Of a stretch of DNA of 5,707 nucleotides, positions 4,979 to 5,707 are shown piece by piece (the first letter of the stretch is position 1; each line of letters starts with the position of its first letter). The position numbers and the translations under genes are program-made. The stretch spans positions 1 to 5,707 of the forward strand of contig JAGVLZ010000012.1 in assembly GCA_020054055.1 (NCBI GenBank), written 5' to 3'. This stretch comes from Phycisphaerales bacterium (GTDB lineage Bacteria; Planctomycetota; Phycisphaerae; Phycisphaerales; UBA1924). The notes under the pieces were generated by a model, which worked only from the letters and a program-made list of their open reading frames with translations, searched no databases and was not told the DNA's origin.

Positions 4979-5105
4979 ACGCCGAGGAAGACGGCGGAAG
5001 ACGGAGAACACAAAGAAGTATCAAACGAGCGGGCAACACCGTGCATCGCGCTGCCCCTGTTCCAACTCTTCTCTGTGCCTCCGTGTCTCTGTGGTGAATG
5101 TCTTC
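4979..5105. repeat. Dispersed inverted-arm intergenic repeat, copy 2
   Basis: The whole gap between the convergent methyltransferase and DUF1501 genes is a second member of the repeat family. The right arm, about 5069-5098, reads on the - strand TCACCACAGAGACACGGAGG and onward, translating there to HHRDTEAQRR, a peptide commonly seen in spurious open frames. The left arm, about 4979-5005, is a degenerate opposite-facing version (GCCGAGGAAGACGGCGGAAG). GTCTCTGTGGTGAATGTCTTC at 5085-5105 matches 619-638 in copy 1 at all but one position plus one inserted base. A 9-bp inverted repeat (GAAGAGTTG 4969-4977, CAACTCTTC 5063-5071) brackets most of it and includes the end of the methyltransferase gene. 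No gene is seen here. A role as bidirectional terminator between convergent genes is possible but there is no T-tract hairpin. Confidence 0.7.
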
Positions 5106-5109
5106 TGTT

Positions 5110-5707
5110 TCAAGCACGACGCACGACATTTGCCGCGCGGTATTTGCCGCCCAGCACCTTCGCCGCATCGGCCTCCAACCAATCCTCCAGCACGCCCGCG
5201 TAGACGTTGCGGAAGTCCACGTTGTATTTCAGGTCGCCGTTGTCGAGGTCGGTGAGCGACGGGAGATCGCCGATGACGCCCGGGCGCGCCATCGGGCCGA
5301 CGAGGAACATGGGCGCCGCGGTGCCGTGGTCCGTGCCGTTGGACCCGTTCTGCCCGACGCGGCGTCCGAACTCGCTGAACGACATCGTGAGCACTCGGTC
5401 GTTCAGCCCCGATGCGGCGAGGTCGCGATGGAACGCGCGGACCGATGAGGCGAACTGTTCGAGCAGGTTCGCGTGCGTGCCGTTGGGGCCGCCTTGCCCC
5501 GCGTGCGTGTCGAAGCCGCCGAGGGTGACGTAGTACACCCGCGTCTCCAGCCCCGCGCGGATCATCGCGGCGACCATCGCCAGTTGCTGCGCGAGGCGGT
5601 TGCGCGGGTATTCGACGGCGGGATTTTTCGCGACCGCTTCGCGGATGCGCTCGCTGGCGATCTGCGCGTCGAGCGCTGTTCGCGTCAGGAAAGATTCGCT
5701 CGACGCC
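5110..5707 (-). CDS. DUF1501 family protein, C-terminal part
   Basis: This is the last 198 codons of a DUF1501 protein, a family very abundant in planctomycetes, related to the alkaline phosphatase/sulfatase superfamily and usually exported by the Tat pathway. The signal peptide would lie outside the window. The frame is open to the right edge, from SSESFLTRTALDAQI through EYPRNRLAQQLAMVAAMI. Family hallmarks follow: RVYYVTLGGFDTHAGQ, then a stretch ending HANLLEQFASSVRAFHRDL, then FSEFGRRVGQNGS, TDHGTAAPMFLVG, and the closing DLKYNVDFRNVYAGVLEDWL. TDHGTAAP with its Asp and His is the likely metal-site region in superfamily terms. An internal ATG at 5577 is not the start, because family-like sequence continues upstream of it. 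The gene faces the + strand operon and ends 5 bp from the repeat. Its biochemical role is not established. DUF1501 genes are often paired with DUF1800 genes, which could lie just beyond the window. Confidence 0.92.
   Translation of the reverse strand, partial: ASSESFLTRTALDAQIASERIREAVAKNPAVEYPRNRLAQQLAMVAAMIRAGLETRVYYVTLGGFDTHAGQGGPNGTHANLLEQFASSVRAFHRDLAASGLNDRVLTMSFSEFGRRVGQNGSNGTDHGTAAPMFLVGPMARPGVIGDLPSLTDLDNGDLKYNVDFRNVYAGVLEDWLEADAAKVLGGKYRAANVVRRA

Noticed and set aside
4979..5109. Intrinsic terminator between the convergent genes
   Set aside because: Inverted repeats exist but no compact GC-rich hairpin followed by a T-run was found; GGGCA/TGCCC at 5031-5056 is only a 5-bp stem.
4962..5168. 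Small - strand open frame encoding HHRDTEAQRR
   Set aside because: It is the translated dispersed repeat plus the shadow of flanking genes. Such peptides are typical spurious calls.

Overview
The window is GC-rich (roughly 65-70% over most of its length) bacterial chromosomal DNA. It most likely comes from a planctomycete, perhaps of the Phycisphaerae. The grounds are the DUF1501 family protein at the right edge, a divergent GroES-like protein, genes without Shine-Dalgarno sequences, and intergenic repeats of the 'CACAGAGACACGGAGGCACAGAG' kind, written here only as a pattern name. This placement is an inference from gene content, not a phylogenetic result. The first 17 bases match the end of an Illumina TruSeq-type adapter, so the window is the untrimmed edge of an assembled contig.

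From left to right on the + strand: the C-terminal end of gatB (18-170); a small orphan GroES-like co-chaperonin gene (191-526); a dispersed inverted-arm repeat (534-638); aroA, EPSP synthase (639-2087), whose start codon directly abuts that repeat; ribF, riboflavin kinase/FMN adenylyltransferase (2149-3111); a DHH/DHHA1 phosphoesterase of the NrnA type (3108-4157, TTG start); and a DNA-methyltransferase-like gene with DPPY motif (4154-4978, GTG start). A second copy of the dispersed repeat (about 4979-5105) fills the convergent gap. On the - strand, the 3' part of a DUF1501 gene (5110-5707) runs off the window.

The last three + strand genes, ribF, nrnA-like and methyltransferase, overlap by 4 bp at each junction and look like one translationally coupled operon. 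groES-like and ribF each have a TANNNT hexamer whose expected start point falls on or 2 nt before the ATG, with no usable Shine-Dalgarno sequence, so leaderless transcription is a reasonable hypothesis for both. aroA instead has a GGTGA at good spacing that lies inside the repeat. Most of the content is housekeeping: translation quality, protein folding, the shikimate pathway, flavin cofactors and nanoRNA/pAp turnover.

I see no clear new defence or mobile system. The points most worth a second look are the repeat that appears to supply the aroA ribosome binding site, the three-part base composition of aroA, a short in-frame repeat shared by aroA and the methyltransferase leader, and the coupling of an orphan methyltransferase to nrnA. 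No stretch above 300 bases lacks a gene.
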